Shown: piece after piece, positions 44,595 to 54,290 of the stretch
How the letters are laid out: the number at the start of each line of letters is the position of its first letter
How positions within the stretch are numbered: position 1 is the first letter of the stretch
Source: Aestuariivita sp.
GTDB taxonomy: Bacteria; Pseudomonadota; Alphaproteobacteria; Rhodobacterales; Rhodobacteraceae
DNA: 64,000 nucleotides
Assembly (NCBI RefSeq): GCF_021404545.1
Contig: NZ_JAAWWD010000065.1
Location: 16,612-80,611, forward strand
Reading direction: 5' to 3'
Position numbers and translations under genes: made by a program
Notes under the pieces: generated by a model
Database searches by the model: none
Told to the model about the DNA's origin: nothing
What the model saw: only the letters and a program-made list of their open reading frames with translations

Positions 44595-46028
44595 ATGCCC
44601 GTCACCGTGATCAGAAACGCCGCCTGGATCGTTGCCTATGATGCCGAAAAGGGGACGCATCGCTATCTGCGCGATGGCGATGTGGCCTTCGACGGGGATC
44701 TCATTGTGCAGGTCGGCGGCACCTATGAGGGAGTGGCCGAGACCGAGATCGACGGTCGCGACCGGCTTGTCTCTCCGGGCCTTGTAAACATCCATTCACA
44801 CCCCTCCAGTGAAGCGATGAACAAGGGGATGCTGGACGAGTTGGGCAGCCCGCGATTGGGCATGTCGTCGCTTTATGAATTCATGCCGCTCTTTCGCCCC
44901 GATGACGACGGGCGCAAAGCCTGTGTCGAGGTGACTTACTCCGAGCTTTTGCTGTCCGGCGTGACCACATTGGTCGATCTGTCGGTCGCCTGGGATGGGT
45001 GGATCGACACGTTCGCCGCGTCGGGTCTGCGCGGCATCGTGGCGCCGATGTATCGCTCGGCCCGCTGGTACACCGACAATGGACATGTCGTAAATTACGA
45101 ATGGGACGAGGATGGCGGCAGGGCGGCCATGGAAGAGGCCCTGCGCACGATCGACGCCGCGCTTGCGCATCCGTCGGGCCGACTCTCGGGCATGGTCTCG
45201 CCCAGCCAGATCGACACCTGCACCGCAGATCTGATCACCGACAGCTTTGCCCTGGCCCATGAGCGTGGCGTGCCCTTTCAGATCCATGCCGCACAATCCG
45301 TGGTCGAGTTTCACGAGATGACGCGCCGCCACGGTGTCACGCCGCTGGAGTGGCTGGACGGTCTGGGTGTGCTCAAACCGGGGGCCATCATCGGGCATGG
45401 CATTTTCCTCAACGACTATCCGCATGTCTTTTGGCCCGAAGCGGATGATTTCAGCCTTCTGCAAAAATCCGGCGCGGCTGTTGCCCATTGTCCCACGGTC
45501 TTTCAGCGCCGAGGCATCGCGATGAATACAGTCGGGCGCTATATCCGGGGGGGGATCGATGTGGGGATCGGCACCGATACCTATCCCCACAACATGCTCG
45601 AGGAGTTGCGCAATGCGCTCTACCTGTCGCGGATAATGTCGAAGAACCCCTATGATCTGCGCACCTCGGACATCTTTGATGCGGCAACCCTGGGCGGAGC
45701 CAAGATCCTGGGGCGTGACGATATCGGGCGGTTGGCCGCAGGTGCCAAGGCCGATCTGTTCCTGGCTGACATTACCGACAAGGCGATGATGCCGCTGCGC
45801 GATCCGCTGCGATCGCTGATCTATGTGGCGGCCGAGCGCGCGGTGCGCGACGTCTTTGTCGATGGCCGTGCCGTAGTGGTTGACGGCCAGGTCGTGGCGT
45901 TCGATCTGCCGGACGCATTGGCGCGTCTGCAACAGGCCCAACGACGGGCCGAGGCCGCGTTTCAGGGGCTGGATTTTGCCAACAGGCCGCATGATGTCGC
46001 CTCACCATACGTCTATGGCACGTCATGA
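44595..46028 (+). CDS. TRZ/ATZ-type amidohydrolase (deaminase/chlorohydrolase-like)
   Basis: A 477-aa metal-dependent hydrolase of the cytosine deaminase/TRZ-ATZ group: HxH in LVNIHSHPSSEAMNKGM, VPFQIHAAQSVVEFHEM, PGAIIGHGIFLNDY and the Asp in IDVGIGTDTYPHNMLEE. Such enzymes remove amino or chloro groups from purine, pyrimidine, triazine or imidazole rings. The ATG at 44595 follows AAAGGAAG. It is coupled to DppD by an ATGA overlap, so uptake and hydrolysis are linked. Confidence 0.87.
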   Translation: MPVTVIRNAAWIVAYDAEKGTHRYLRDGDVAFDGDLIVQVGGTYEGVAETEIDGRDRLVSPGLVNIHSHPSSEAMNKGMLDELGSPRLGMSSLYEFMPLFRPDDDGRKACVEVTYSELLLSGVTTLVDLSVAWDGWIDTFAASGLRGIVAPMYRSARWYTDNGHVVNYEWDEDGGRAAMEEALRTIDAALAHPSGRLSGMVSPSQIDTCTADLITDSFALAHERGVPFQIHAAQSVVEFHEMTRRHGVTPLEWLDGLGVLKPGAIIGHGIFLNDYPHVFWPEADDFSLLQKSGAAVAHCPTVFQRRGIAMNTVGRYIRGGIDVGIGTDTYPHNMLEELRNALYLSRIMSKNPYDLRTSDIFDAATLGGAKILGRDDIGRLAAGAKADLFLADITDKAMMPLRDPLRSLIYVAAERAVRDVFVDGRAVVVDGQVVAFDLPDALARLQQAQRRAEAAFQGLDFANRPHDVASPYVYGTS

Positions 46029-47014
46029 ACGACACCACGTCCTTGCTTGAGATCCGCGATCTTGAAGTGGAGTTTCATGTCGGCGGCACGGTTCACCGCG
46101 CGGTGCAGGGTGTGTCGTTCTCGCTGGAGCGGGGCAGGACGCTTGGCGTGGTCGGGGAATCGGGATGCGGCAAGTCGGTGACGTCGCTGGCGATCATGCG
46201 GCTGGTGCCGCAACCACCTGGGCATTATGCCGGAGGGCAGATCGTCTTTGATGGCCAGGACCTGCTGTCGCAACCCGAAAGTGCAATGCGCCGTCTGCGG
46301 GGTGGTCGGATCGGGATGATCTTTCAGGAGCCGATGACCTCACTCAACCCGGTCTATACCTGCGGCACACAGATCGAGGAAAGCCTGAAGGTGCATTCCG
46401 GCCTGACTGGCAAAGCCGCGCGCGACCGGGCCATTGAAATGCTCGACCTCGTCGGCTTGCCATCGCCCGCAACCCGTGTCGATGATTATCCGCACCAGTT
46501 GTCGGGCGGGCAACGCCAGCGGGTGATGATTGCGCTGGCGCTGGCCAACGATCCCGATCTTCTGATCGCGGATGAGCCGACAACGGCCCTTGATGTGACC
46601 ATCCAGGCGCAGATCCTGGATCTGATGGGGGATTTGCGTGCCCGCACCGGGGCGGCCGTGATGCTGGTGACCCATGATCTTGGCGTTGTGGCGCAGACCT
46701 GTGACGACGTTGTGGTGATGTATGCGGGGCGCGTTGTCGAACAGGCGCCGACGGCGGCCCTCTTTGGGGATCCGCAGCATCCTTACACCATCGGTCTGAT
46801 GGCTGCGGTGCCGCGGATTGACACGGCGGCTGGCCGACTTGCGACCATTCCCGGCACCGTGCCGCCGCCTTGGGTGAAACAATCCGGGTGTCGCTTTGCC
46901 TCGCGATGCCCACTGGCCGATGCGCAGTGCCGAAACCAGGATCCGCCGCTCCGGGCGGTGTCCCAGGGCCACGCCGTTGCGTGCTGGAAAGCGCCGATCG
47001 AGGTGGCGGCATGA
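46025..47014 (+). CDS. Peptide-type ABC ATP-binding protein (DppD-like)
   Basis: A 329-aa ATPase with Walker [20 protein letters not shown]-loop [15 protein letters not shown], signature [16 protein letters not shown] and Walker [15 protein letters not shown]. The C-terminal oligopeptide-type domain has cysteines ([16 protein letters not shown]), which hold an iron-sulfur cluster in some members. Both ends overlap neighbouring genes by 4 bases. Confidence 0.92.
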   Translation: MNDTTSLLEIRDLEVEFHVGGTVHRAVQGVSFSLERGRTLGVVGESGCGKSVTSLAIMRLVPQPPGHYAGGQIVFDGQDLLSQPESAMRRLRGGRIGMIFQEPMTSLNPVYTCGTQIEESLKVHSGLTGKAARDRAIEMLDLVGLPSPATRVDDYPHQLSGGQRQRVMIALALANDPDLLIADEPTTALDVTIQAQILDLMGDLRARTGAAVMLVTHDLGVVAQTCDDVVVMYAGRVVEQAPTAALFGDPQHPYTIGLMAAVPRIDTAAGRLATIPGTVPPPWVKQSGCRFASRCPLADAQCRNQDPPLRAVSQGHAVACWKAPIEVAA

Positions 47015-48072
47015 CTGCAATGCTCGATGTGCGCGGCCTGACCAAACATTTTCCCGTCCGCCGCGGAGTGCTGCGCCGGGTTGTGGGGCAGGTGCAGGCG
47101 GTCAACGATGTCAGCTTTGAAGTGGCCGACGGCGAAACGCTTGCGATTGTGGGTGAATCGGGATGCGGAAAATCCACCATCGGCCGGGCCCTTCTGCGGC
47201 TGACCGAGCCGACGGCGGGGTCAGTGCAACTCGATGGGGAGGATGTCTTGACGCTTCCGGCCGAGGACATGCGCACCATGCGGCGCCGGATGCAGATCAT
47301 CTTTCAGGATCCCTATGCCTCGCTCAATCCGCGCATGACAGTGTCCGAAACACTGGCCGAGCCGCTTCTTCTGCATGGGCTTGCGAGCCCCGCGGATGTG
47401 AGCGACCGGGTCGCGACCCTGCTGGAAACCTGCGGTTTGCAGCCCTGGCATGCCGGGCGCTATCCGCATGAGTTTTCCGGGGGGCAGCGTCAGCGTGTGG
47501 GCATCGCGCGCGCTTTGGCGACCCGGCCCCGGCTGATCGTCTGTGACGAGCCGGTCTCGGCGCTGGATGTGTCGGTGCAGGCTCAGATCGTCAATCTCTT
47601 GCGCGATTTGCAGGCCGAGTTTGGCATTGGTTATGTGTTCATCAGCCACGATCTGGCCGTGGTGCGGCACATGGCGTCGCGGGTGGCGGTGGTGTATCTT
47701 GGCCGGATCGTCGAGGAAGCGCCGGTGGCCGAGCTATTTGCCTCGCCGCGCCATCCCTATACGCGGTCGCTGATCGCCGCCGCTCCGCGCCCAGATCCGG
47801 CCTTGCGCAACACCCGCGCACCGGTGCAGGGCGATCTGCCCTCCGCGCTGGCACCGCCAACGGGCTGCGCCTTCCATCCGCGATGCGCGCTGGCCGAGGC
47901 GCGCTGCCGCAGCGAACGTCCGGTTCTACGCACAATCGGAACAACCCAGGTCGCGTGCCATCTGGCCGACGAGTCCGCAGCATCCGAAACGATAACCGAC
48001 AGCACACCCGCCGACGCGTTGCGGCGCAGATTGGCGGTGCTGGACGCCGCCCGACAACAGGAGACCGCATGA
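47011..48072 (+). CDS. Peptide-type ABC ATP-binding protein (DppF-like)
   Basis: A 353-aa ATPase: Walker [19 protein letters not shown]-loop IIFQDPYASLNPRMT, signature [16 protein letters not shown], Walker B LIVCDEPVSALDVS and the C-terminal CAFHPRCALAEARC block. A tail of about 30 residues (SAASETITDSTPADALRRRL) is longer than usual. The ATG at 47011 overlaps the DppD stop. It completes the first importer. Confidence 0.92.
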   Translation: MTAMLDVRGLTKHFPVRRGVLRRVVGQVQAVNDVSFEVADGETLAIVGESGCGKSTIGRALLRLTEPTAGSVQLDGEDVLTLPAEDMRTMRRRMQIIFQDPYASLNPRMTVSETLAEPLLLHGLASPADVSDRVATLLETCGLQPWHAGRYPHEFSGGQRQRVGIARALATRPRLIVCDEPVSALDVSVQAQIVNLLRDLQAEFGIGYVFISHDLAVVRHMASRVAVVYLGRIVEEAPVAELFASPRHPYTRSLIAAAPRPDPALRNTRAPVQGDLPSALAPPTGCAFHPRCALAEARCRSERPVLRTIGTTQVACHLADESAASETITDSTPADALRRRLAVLDAARQQETA

Positions 48073-49646
48073 AAGATCACCCCACATCTTCGCAGGATCA
48101 CGGCACACCGGCCATGAACGGCGCTGAATCCGTTGTGCGCAGCCTGCATGCGGCGGGCTGTGAGGTGTGTTTCGCCAATCCCGGAACATCCGAGATGCAG
48201 TTTGTCGACGCGCTGGACAGAACCGGCCTGCTGCGCTGCGTTCTGGCCCTGTTCGAGGGGGTCGCGACGGGCGCCGCCGACGGTTATGCGCGCATGGCGA
48301 AGGCGCCGGCGGTGACCCTGTTGCACCTGGCGCCCGGATTGGCCAATGGCGGGGCCAATATGCACAACGCCCGCAAAGGGCGCGTGCCGATGGTCAACCT
48401 TGTCGGGGATCACGCGGTCCGTCATCGCGGCTTTGACGCGCCGTTGACCGCGGATGTCGAAGCCGCAGCCCGCCCGTTTTCGGATTGGGTGCGCACAGCC
48501 TCAAGCCCGGCAACCTTCGCCGCTGACGCGATGGACGCATTGGCGGCGGCGCAGTCCCGGCCCAACAAGGTGGCCACGTTGATTGCCCCCGCTGATCTGG
48601 GCTGGGACGCGGGCGGCGTCGTGGCGCCACCGCCGGAAACTGCGGCATTCGCGCCGCTGGATGCGACAGCGGTCGAGGCGGCGGCAGGCAAGCTGGGGCC
48701 CGACACGCTCCTGCTGATCGGGGGCACCGCGCTGGAGACCCCCGACGCCGTTGCACAGGCCCAAGGCATTGCCAAGCAGACCGGCGCCACGGTGCTGGCC
48801 CCCACATCCAACCGCCGATTCGACCGGGGGGCAGGGCGTGCGGGCCTCGCGAAAGTGCCCTATCCGATCAATATGGCGCTGGAGGTACTGGCCCGGTTTC
48901 GTCACGCCATTCTGGTCGAGGCGCTGCCGCCTGTCGCGTTCTTTGCCTATCCCGAGCGGCCCAGCCTGCTGCTGCCTGCCACGTGCGACGTGCTGAGCCT
49001 GACCGGGCTCGATGGCGACGGGCCTGCCGCCATTGCCGCACTTGCCGAGCATCTGGGCGCGGCGCCGCATCTGCCAAGAGCGGTGTTGCCCCCACCGCCG
49101 CAGGCCGGTGCGATCCGGCCCGACACCATTGCGGCAGCGATCGCCAATGCGCTGCCAGAGCGGGCCATCGTCGTGGATGAAAGCATTTCGGGTGGGCGCG
49201 ACATCTGGGCCGCGACCCAAGGCGCCGCCCCCCATAGCTGGATTTCCCTGACCGGCGGGGCCATCGGCGACGGCATTCCCATGGCGCTGGGCGCCGCCGT
49301 GGCCTGCCCGGATCGGCCTGTGCTGGCGCTCCAGGCGGACGGATCGGCGATGTACACGATCCAGGGGTTGTGGAGCCAGGCCCGCGAAGGCGCGAACGTC
49401 ACCACGCTGATCTTTGCCAACCGCACCTATCAGATCCTCAAGACCGAGCTGTTTGCGGTTGGGGCCAATCCGGGACGGTCGGCGCTGGATATGCTGGATC
49501 TCGACAGGCCGACGATAGATTTTGTCGACTTGGCCAAGGGTATGGGCGTGCCGGGTCGGCGGGTGGAATGCGTGGCCGATCTCCAACTTGCCCTTGTGGC
49601 GGCGATGGAGACGCCAGGGCCGTACCTTATCGAAGCGATTATGTGA
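48069..49646 (+). CDS. Thiamine-diphosphate-dependent enzyme, acetolactate synthase-like
   Basis: A 525-aa ThDP enzyme of the acetolactate synthase/benzoylformate decarboxylase fold. The activating Glu is in VLALFEGVATGAADGYARMA; the ThDP/Mg site is LALQADGSAMYTIQGLW, then FANRTYQIL. No FAD signature is obvious. Such enzymes decarboxylate or carboligate 2-oxo acids. It is coupled to DppF by an ATGA overlap. In this cluster it might act on a 2-oxo acid derived from the amino acid product; this is inference. Confidence 0.82.
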   Translation: MKDHPTSSQDHGTPAMNGAESVVRSLHAAGCEVCFANPGTSEMQFVDALDRTGLLRCVLALFEGVATGAADGYARMAKAPAVTLLHLAPGLANGGANMHNARKGRVPMVNLVGDHAVRHRGFDAPLTADVEAAARPFSDWVRTASSPATFAADAMDALAAAQSRPNKVATLIAPADLGWDAGGVVAPPPETAAFAPLDATAVEAAAGKLGPDTLLLIGGTALETPDAVAQAQGIAKQTGATVLAPTSNRRFDRGAGRAGLAKVPYPINMALEVLARFRHAILVEALPPVAFFAYPERPSLLLPATCDVLSLTGLDGDGPAAIAALAEHLGAAPHLPRAVLPPPPQAGAIRPDTIAAAIANALPERAIVVDESISGGRDIWAATQGAAPHSWISLTGGAIGDGIPMALGAAVACPDRPVLALQADGSAMYTIQGLWSQAREGANVTTLIFANRTYQILKTELFAVGANPGRSALDMLDLDRPTIDFVDLAKGMGVPGRRVECVADLQLALVAAMETPGPYLIEAIM

Positions 49647-49761
49647 CCTTCCCTGGAAAGGCGGAGGAGAGGAGGACACACAAAGACCCGAGCGCCTTGC
49701 AATGGCTGGGAAGGACGTGAACCGATGCATGTAACCACTTGAAAACCATAGGAGACTTTAA

Positions 49762-50601
49762 ATGAAACGACAAATTACACTCGGTGCAATCGCTGCCATG
49801 CTCAGCCTCGGAGGTGCCGCGTTGGCTCAGGACAGGTCCTATACCGTTGCCCTTGACGGAACCTTTGCGCCACACGCCATGCCGTCGCTTTCGGGCGGTG
49901 TCGAAGGCTTTAACGTGGATCTTGCCAATGAGATCGGCGAACGGCTGGGGGTCAAGATGGACATCGTGGCGACGCAGTTCTCCGGCATTCTTCCGGGTCT
50001 TGCCGCAGGCACCTATGATTTCGTCGTCGCGCCCACGACCATCACCGAAGAACGCGCCGAAAACATCCTGTTCTCCGAGGGGTATCTCAATACGGATTTC
50101 GGGTTTGTCGTAAGGGCAGGCACTGAAGAAATCACCGATCTGGCGCAGTTCAAGGGCAAGGTGATCGCCGTCAACAAAGGGTCGGTCTATGACAGTTGGG
50201 CCACCGGGCTGGCGGATGAAATCGGCTGGACCGTCGAGAGCTATGGCACCAATGCCGATGCCGTTCAGGCGGTCATGTCGGGCCGCGCCTTCGCCAATGT
50301 GGCAGGCAATACCGTGTCGGCCTGGGCTGTCAAACAGACGCCGCAGCTGGAAATGAGCTATGTCTACCCAACCGGTCTTGTGTGGGGCATGCCGTTTCGC
50401 AGCGACGACACGGAGTTGCGGGCGTCGGTCGAAAAGGTCATCGAATGCATGAAGCTGGACGGGACAATGGCAGAGTTGAGCGTCAAGTGGTTCGGGGTCG
50501 AACCGGCCGAAGGTTCTGCCGCGCTCACACCGCTTCCGGGATTTGGCGAACCGGGCTTTAACGGCCATGTCGAGAGTGACCATACGCCTGGCTGCGCGTG
50601 A
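49762..50601 (+). CDS. Polar amino acid-type ABC substrate-binding protein (family 3)
   Basis: A 279-aa periplasmic binding protein. The signal peptide ends at AALAQDRS. Family-3 motifs are [40 protein letters not shown] and [20 protein letters not shown]. It starts the second importer of the cluster, after a 115-base gap that may hold a secondary promoter. An AGGAGACTT site precedes the start. The carboxyl end overhangs with a [20 protein letters not shown] tail not usual for the family. Confidence 0.88.
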   Translation: MKRQITLGAIAAMLSLGGAALAQDRSYTVALDGTFAPHAMPSLSGGVEGFNVDLANEIGERLGVKMDIVATQFSGILPGLAAGTYDFVVAPTTITEERAENILFSEGYLNTDFGFVVRAGTEEITDLAQFKGKVIAVNKGSVYDSWATGLADEIGWTVESYGTNADAVQAVMSGRAFANVAGNTVSAWAVKQTPQLEMSYVYPTGLVWGMPFRSDDTELRASVEKVIECMKLDGTMAELSVKWFGVEPAEGSAALTPLPGFGEPGFNGHVESDHTPGCA

Positions 50602-50602
50602 C

Positions 50603-51370
50603 ATGATGCTGTCGCCTGATCTTCCCGGGGCGTCTTCCGGAGTGGCCCTGTCGATCGAGAACTTGCACAAGTCCTTTGGCACCGAGCCGGTGCTGAAGGG
50701 TCTCGATCTGGCCGTGGGGCGCAGCGAGATGGTGTTTGTCCTGGGTCCGTCGGGTTCGGGAAAATCCACGATGCTGCGCTGTTGCAACCGTCTGGAAGAG
50801 CCCGACTCAGGTGAGATCTTTATCGAAGGCGATCGCCTGACCGGACCGGGTGTTGACCTTAACAAGATACGCCAACGCATTGGAATGGTGTTTCAATCCT
50901 TCAATCTCTATCCGCATCTGAATGCGCTTGGAAACGTCACGCTGGCTCTGCGGCAGGTGCAAAAGATGCCCCGGGCCCAAGCCGAGGCCGCCGGTCTCGA
51001 CGCGCTGGACCGCGTCGGGCTGAGCGCGCGGGCGCGGCATTATCCGGCGCAGTTGTCGGGCGGACAACAGCAACGGGTGGCGATTGCGCGGGCGCTGGCG
51101 TTGAAGCCTTCCGTGATGCTGTTTGACGAACCGACCTCGGCGCTGGATCCTGAACTGGTGGGTGATGTGCTGGACGTGATGCGCGATATGAAAGCGCAGG
51201 GCATGACCATGTTGGTCGTCAGTCATGAGATGAAATTCGCCCGCGATGCGGCGGATCGCGTGATCTTTATGGATCATGGGCGCATTGTCGAGACCGGCCC
51301 GCCCGAGCAGATCTTTGGCAATCCGCAGGAAGACCGCACGCGCGCTTTCCTATCGCGGTTCCACGGATAG
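50603..51370 (+). CDS. Polar amino acid-type ABC ATP-binding protein (GlnQ/HisP-like)
   Basis: About 255 aa: Walker [22 protein letters not shown]-loop [19 protein letters not shown], signature [16 protein letters not shown] and Walker [18 protein letters not shown]. The start is ambiguous: ATG 50603, one base after the binding-protein stop, is given. ATG 50606 or 50567 are possible. It serves the two permeases that follow. Confidence 0.9.
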   Translation: MMLSPDLPGASSGVALSIENLHKSFGTEPVLKGLDLAVGRSEMVFVLGPSGSGKSTMLRCCNRLEEPDSGEIFIEGDRLTGPGVDLNKIRQRIGMVFQSFNLYPHLNALGNVTLALRQVQKMPRAQAEAAGLDALDRVGLSARARHYPAQLSGGQQQRVAIARALALKPSVMLFDEPTSALDPELVGDVLDVMRDMKAQGMTMLVVSHEMKFARDAADRVIFMDHGRIVETGPPEQIFGNPQEDRTRAFLSRFHG

Positions 51371-51374
51371 CGGC

Positions 51375-52049
51375 ATGGATCGGTTTCTGGACACCTTCTT
51401 TAACATGGCCGTGCTGGGACGCTATGCGCCTGCGATCCTGGACGGAGCGCTGATCACGGTGGTTTTGTCGCTGCTGATCGTGTCGACAGGGATCGCGCTG
51501 GGGGCCGGGTTGGCCTGCCTGCGCGCCTATCGGATCGGGCCGGTGTCCTTTGCGATTGTGATCTTTGCGGATGTATGGCGGGCACTGCCGCCTTTGGTGT
51601 TGATCCTGCTGGCATTTTTCGGGTTGCCCAATGTGGGTGTGGTGCTGTCGTCCTTCATGGTGCTCTATCTGGTGCTGATGCTGGTTCTGGCGGCCTTTGC
51701 GGAGGAAATCGTCTGGGCGGGCATCACCGCCACCCCCAAAGGCCAATGGGAGGCGGCGCGCTCGACGGGTCTGTCCTTTACCCGCGCGCTGGTCTTTGTG
51801 GTCCTGCCGCAAGCGGTTCGCATGGTGATCCCGCCGCTGACCAATCGGGCCATCGCCATCACCAAGATGACAGCGCTGGGCATGGTGATCGGCGTGCCGG
51901 ACATTCTGGGCCAGGCCACCACCGCGCAAAGCTTCTCGGCCAATGCCTCACCGCTGACCCTGGCCGCGATTGCCTATGTGATCCTGTTCCTGCCTCTCGT
52001 TATCGCGTCGCGCTGGCTTGAGGCCCGGTTCACGCCACCGGGAGCGTGA
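51375..52049 (+). CDS. Polar amino acid-type ABC permease (HisM/GlnP-like)
   Basis: A 224-aa membrane protein with about five helices: AILDGALITVVLSLLIVSTG, FADVWRALPPLVLILLAFF and the EAA loop KGQWEAARSTGLSFTRALVF. The ATG at 51375 is 4 bases after the ATPase stop. The next permease starts one base after its stop, so the pair is tightly coupled. Confidence 0.88.
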   Translation: MDRFLDTFFNMAVLGRYAPAILDGALITVVLSLLIVSTGIALGAGLACLRAYRIGPVSFAIVIFADVWRALPPLVLILLAFFGLPNVGVVLSSFMVLYLVLMLVLAAFAEEIVWAGITATPKGQWEAARSTGLSFTRALVFVVLPQAVRMVIPPLTNRAIAITKMTALGMVIGVPDILGQATTAQSFSANASPLTLAAIAYVILFLPLVIASRWLEARFTPPGA

Positions 52050-52050
52050 G

Positions 52051-52716
52051 ATGGACGCGCTTGTCGAACAGTTCTTCAATCTCGAGATCATGGCCAAGGC
52101 GCTTCCGCTGGTGCTCAAGGGGCTTGGCATCACCTTGTTGATCTGCGCCGTGGTGATTCCGCTGGGCCTGGCCGGAGGATTGCTGGCAGCCCTTGGATCG
52201 GTGTCGCGCAACCGCGCGCTGCGCTGGATTTCCATCGGGTTCGTGGATGTCTTTCGGGCCCTGCCGCCGCTGGTGCTGCTGATCTTCATTTATGCGGGCC
52301 TGCCTTTCGCGGGGCTAAGCCTCTCTCCCTTTGTTGCTGTGATCATTGGATTTTTCCTGAACAACTCGGCCTATTTCGCCGAGATCCTGCGCGCTGGGCT
52401 GCTGTCGGTGCCCAAAGGCCAGATCGAGGCCGCACGCTCGACCGGGTTGGGGCGCGCGCAGACCTTGATCTGGGTCACGCTGCCCCAGGCGGTGCGCAAT
52501 GTGCTGCCCGATCTTTTGTCCAACGTCGTGGAGGTGGTCAAACTCACGTCGCTCGCCTCGGTGGTGAGCCTGGGCGAGATGTTGCACGCGGCGGGCCTGG
52601 TGCGGTCGATCACCTACAACGCATCGCCGCTGGTGTTGGCGGCGGGACTTTATTTGGTGCTGCTCTGGCCGCTGATCCGAGTGATCGGCCGGTTCGAGCG
52701 GCGGATCACACATTAG
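52051..52716 (+). CDS. Polar amino acid-type ABC permease, second subunit
   Basis: A 221-aa membrane protein with about five helices. KALPLVLKGLGITLLICAVV, VFRALPPLVLLIFIYAGLPF and KGQIEAARSTGLGRAQTLIW mark it as the HisQ/HisM type. It forms the heterodimer with the preceding permease. The carbamoylase-like gene follows 15 bases later, after AAAAAAGGAGC. Confidence 0.89.
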   Translation: MDALVEQFFNLEIMAKALPLVLKGLGITLLICAVVIPLGLAGGLLAALGSVSRNRALRWISIGFVDVFRALPPLVLLIFIYAGLPFAGLSLSPFVAVIIGFFLNNSAYFAEILRAGLLSVPKGQIEAARSTGLGRAQTLIWVTLPQAVRNVLPDLLSNVVEVVKLTSLASVVSLGEMLHAAGLVRSITYNASPLVLAAGLYLVLLWPLIRVIGRFERRITH

Positions 52717-52731
52717 AAAAAAGGAGCAGAT

Positions 52732-53658
52732 ATGCGCGAAATCGTTATTGGCGGGGCGCAGATGGGCGCAATCCAGAAAGCCGACAGCCGCGCGGCGGTG
52801 GTCGCGCGTATGATAGCCCTCCTGGATCAGGCCGCCGGGGCGGGTTGTGATTTGGTGGTGTTTCCGGAACTGGCTCTGACCACGTTCTTTCCGCGCTGGT
52901 GGATGGAGGACCCGGCCGAGGTCGCGGCCTGGTACGAGACCGAGATGCCCAATGCCGCGACGCAGCCGCTTTTTGACCGCGCGCGCACGCACGGGATCGC
53001 CATCACCTTTGGCTATGCTGAACAGACCCCGGAGGGGCGGCGTTTCAATACATCCATTCTGACTGACCGGGCGGGGCGGATCGTTGGCAAATACCGCAAG
53101 GTGCATTTGCCCGGCCATTCCGAATATGACACCCAGCGCGCATTCCAGCATCTTGAAAAGCGCTATTTCGAGCCGGGCGATCTGGGCTTTCCGGTCTGGC
53201 GCAACCTGAATGCGTGGATGGGCATGTGCATTTGCAATGACCGTCGCTGGCCGGAAGTCTATCGCGAGATGGGGTTGCAGGGGGTCGAGCTTATCACGCT
53301 GGGCTACAACACCCCGTCAGTGAACAGTCAAGACAGCGCCGAAGGGCTGGAGCAGCGCCTGTATCATTCCGATCTGTCGATGACGGCGGGCGCTTATCAA
53401 AACGCGGCCTGGGTCGTGGGCGTGGCCAAGGCCGGGATCGAGGACGGGCACCCCTTGATGGGAGGCAGCATCATCGTCGATCCCAACGGCTATGTCGTGG
53501 CACGTGCGGCGGGCGAGGGTGACGAGCTGATCGTGCATGCCTGCGACATGGATCTGTGCGCCTTTGGCAAGACCACGATCTTTGATTTTGCGCGTCACCG
53601 TCGGATCGAACACTATGGCCGCATCACGTCACAGACCGGGGTGGTTTTGCCGGAATGA
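52732..53658 (+). CDS. N-carbamoyl-D-amino acid hydrolase-like nitrilase-superfamily enzyme
   Basis: A 308-aa enzyme that would hydrolyse N-carbamoyl-D-amino acids to the amino acid, CO2 and ammonia. The Glu-Lys-Cys triad is E46 (VVFPELAL), K123 (KYRKVHLPG) and C168 (MCICNDRRWPE). The ICNDRRWPE context and the length match known D-carbamoylases. The presence of hydantoinase and racemase genes in the same run supports this. A ureidopropionase of the nitrilase type is the main alternative. It overlaps the next gene by 4 bases. Confidence 0.88.
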   Translation: MREIVIGGAQMGAIQKADSRAAVVARMIALLDQAAGAGCDLVVFPELALTTFFPRWWMEDPAEVAAWYETEMPNAATQPLFDRARTHGIAITFGYAEQTPEGRRFNTSILTDRAGRIVGKYRKVHLPGHSEYDTQRAFQHLEKRYFEPGDLGFPVWRNLNAWMGMCICNDRRWPEVYREMGLQGVELITLGYNTPSVNSQDSAEGLEQRLYHSDLSMTAGAYQNAAWVVGVAKAGIEDGHPLMGGSIIVDPNGYVVARAAGEGDELIVHACDMDLCAFGKTTIFDFARHRRIEHYGRITSQTGVVLPE

Positions 53659-54290
53659 CCCTGTCGCTGGATCTGGACGCCATGACGCCCGCGCTGCGCT
53701 ACAAGCTGTTGACGGCCGTGGTTCTGCCGCGCCCGGTGGCTTGGGTCACGACGGTGGGGGCGGACGGGGTGGTGAACGCCGCGCCGTTTTCGTTCTTCAA
53801 CCTCTTCGGTCAGGATCCTGCGCTGGTCATTCTGGGGCTGGAACATCACGCCGACGGATCGCCCAAGAACACGACCGAGAATATCCGCCGCAGCGGGGAG
53901 TTTGTGGTCAACATCGCCACGCCGGATCTGACCGCGTCGATGGTGGCGACCGCGGCCGCCTATCCCTCTGCCGTGTCCGAGCCGCAGGCGTTGGGCCTTG
54001 GCGTGTCGCCGTCGGCCTTCGTCGGACCGCCACGGCTGGCCGACGTGCCCGTGGCGATCGAATGCACGCTCCTGGACAGATTGACCTATTCGCCCGAGCG
54101 CGACATCGTGGTGGGCCGTGCGGTGGGTCTTGCGGCGCGGGACGGGCTGATCGACACCGGCACCTGGCGGGTGGACTGGAACTGCACCTACCCGGTCGCG
54201 CGCCTTTTTGCCGACCGTTACGCTCGGCTGGATGAGATCGCACCCCGCACCATCCCCTCGTTATCGGAACCAAAGGAACCCAGACCATGA
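53655..54290 (+). CDS. Flavin reductase-like FMN-binding protein
   Basis: A 211-aa split-barrel protein of the DIM6/NTAB flavoprotein type: LLTAVVLPRPVAWVTTVGAD, NAAPFSFFNLFGQDPALVIL and KNTTENIRRSGEFVVNIAT. It could reduce flavin for an oxygenase or use bound FMN itself. No oxygenase is encoded in the cluster. It overlaps both neighbours by 4 bases. Confidence 0.87.
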   Translation: MTLSLDLDAMTPALRYKLLTAVVLPRPVAWVTTVGADGVVNAAPFSFFNLFGQDPALVILGLEHHADGSPKNTTENIRRSGEFVVNIATPDLTASMVATAAAYPSAVSEPQALGLGVSPSAFVGPPRLADVPVAIECTLLDRLTYSPERDIVVGRAVGLAARDGLIDTGTWRVDWNCTYPVARLFADRYARLDEIAPRTIPSLSEPKEPRP

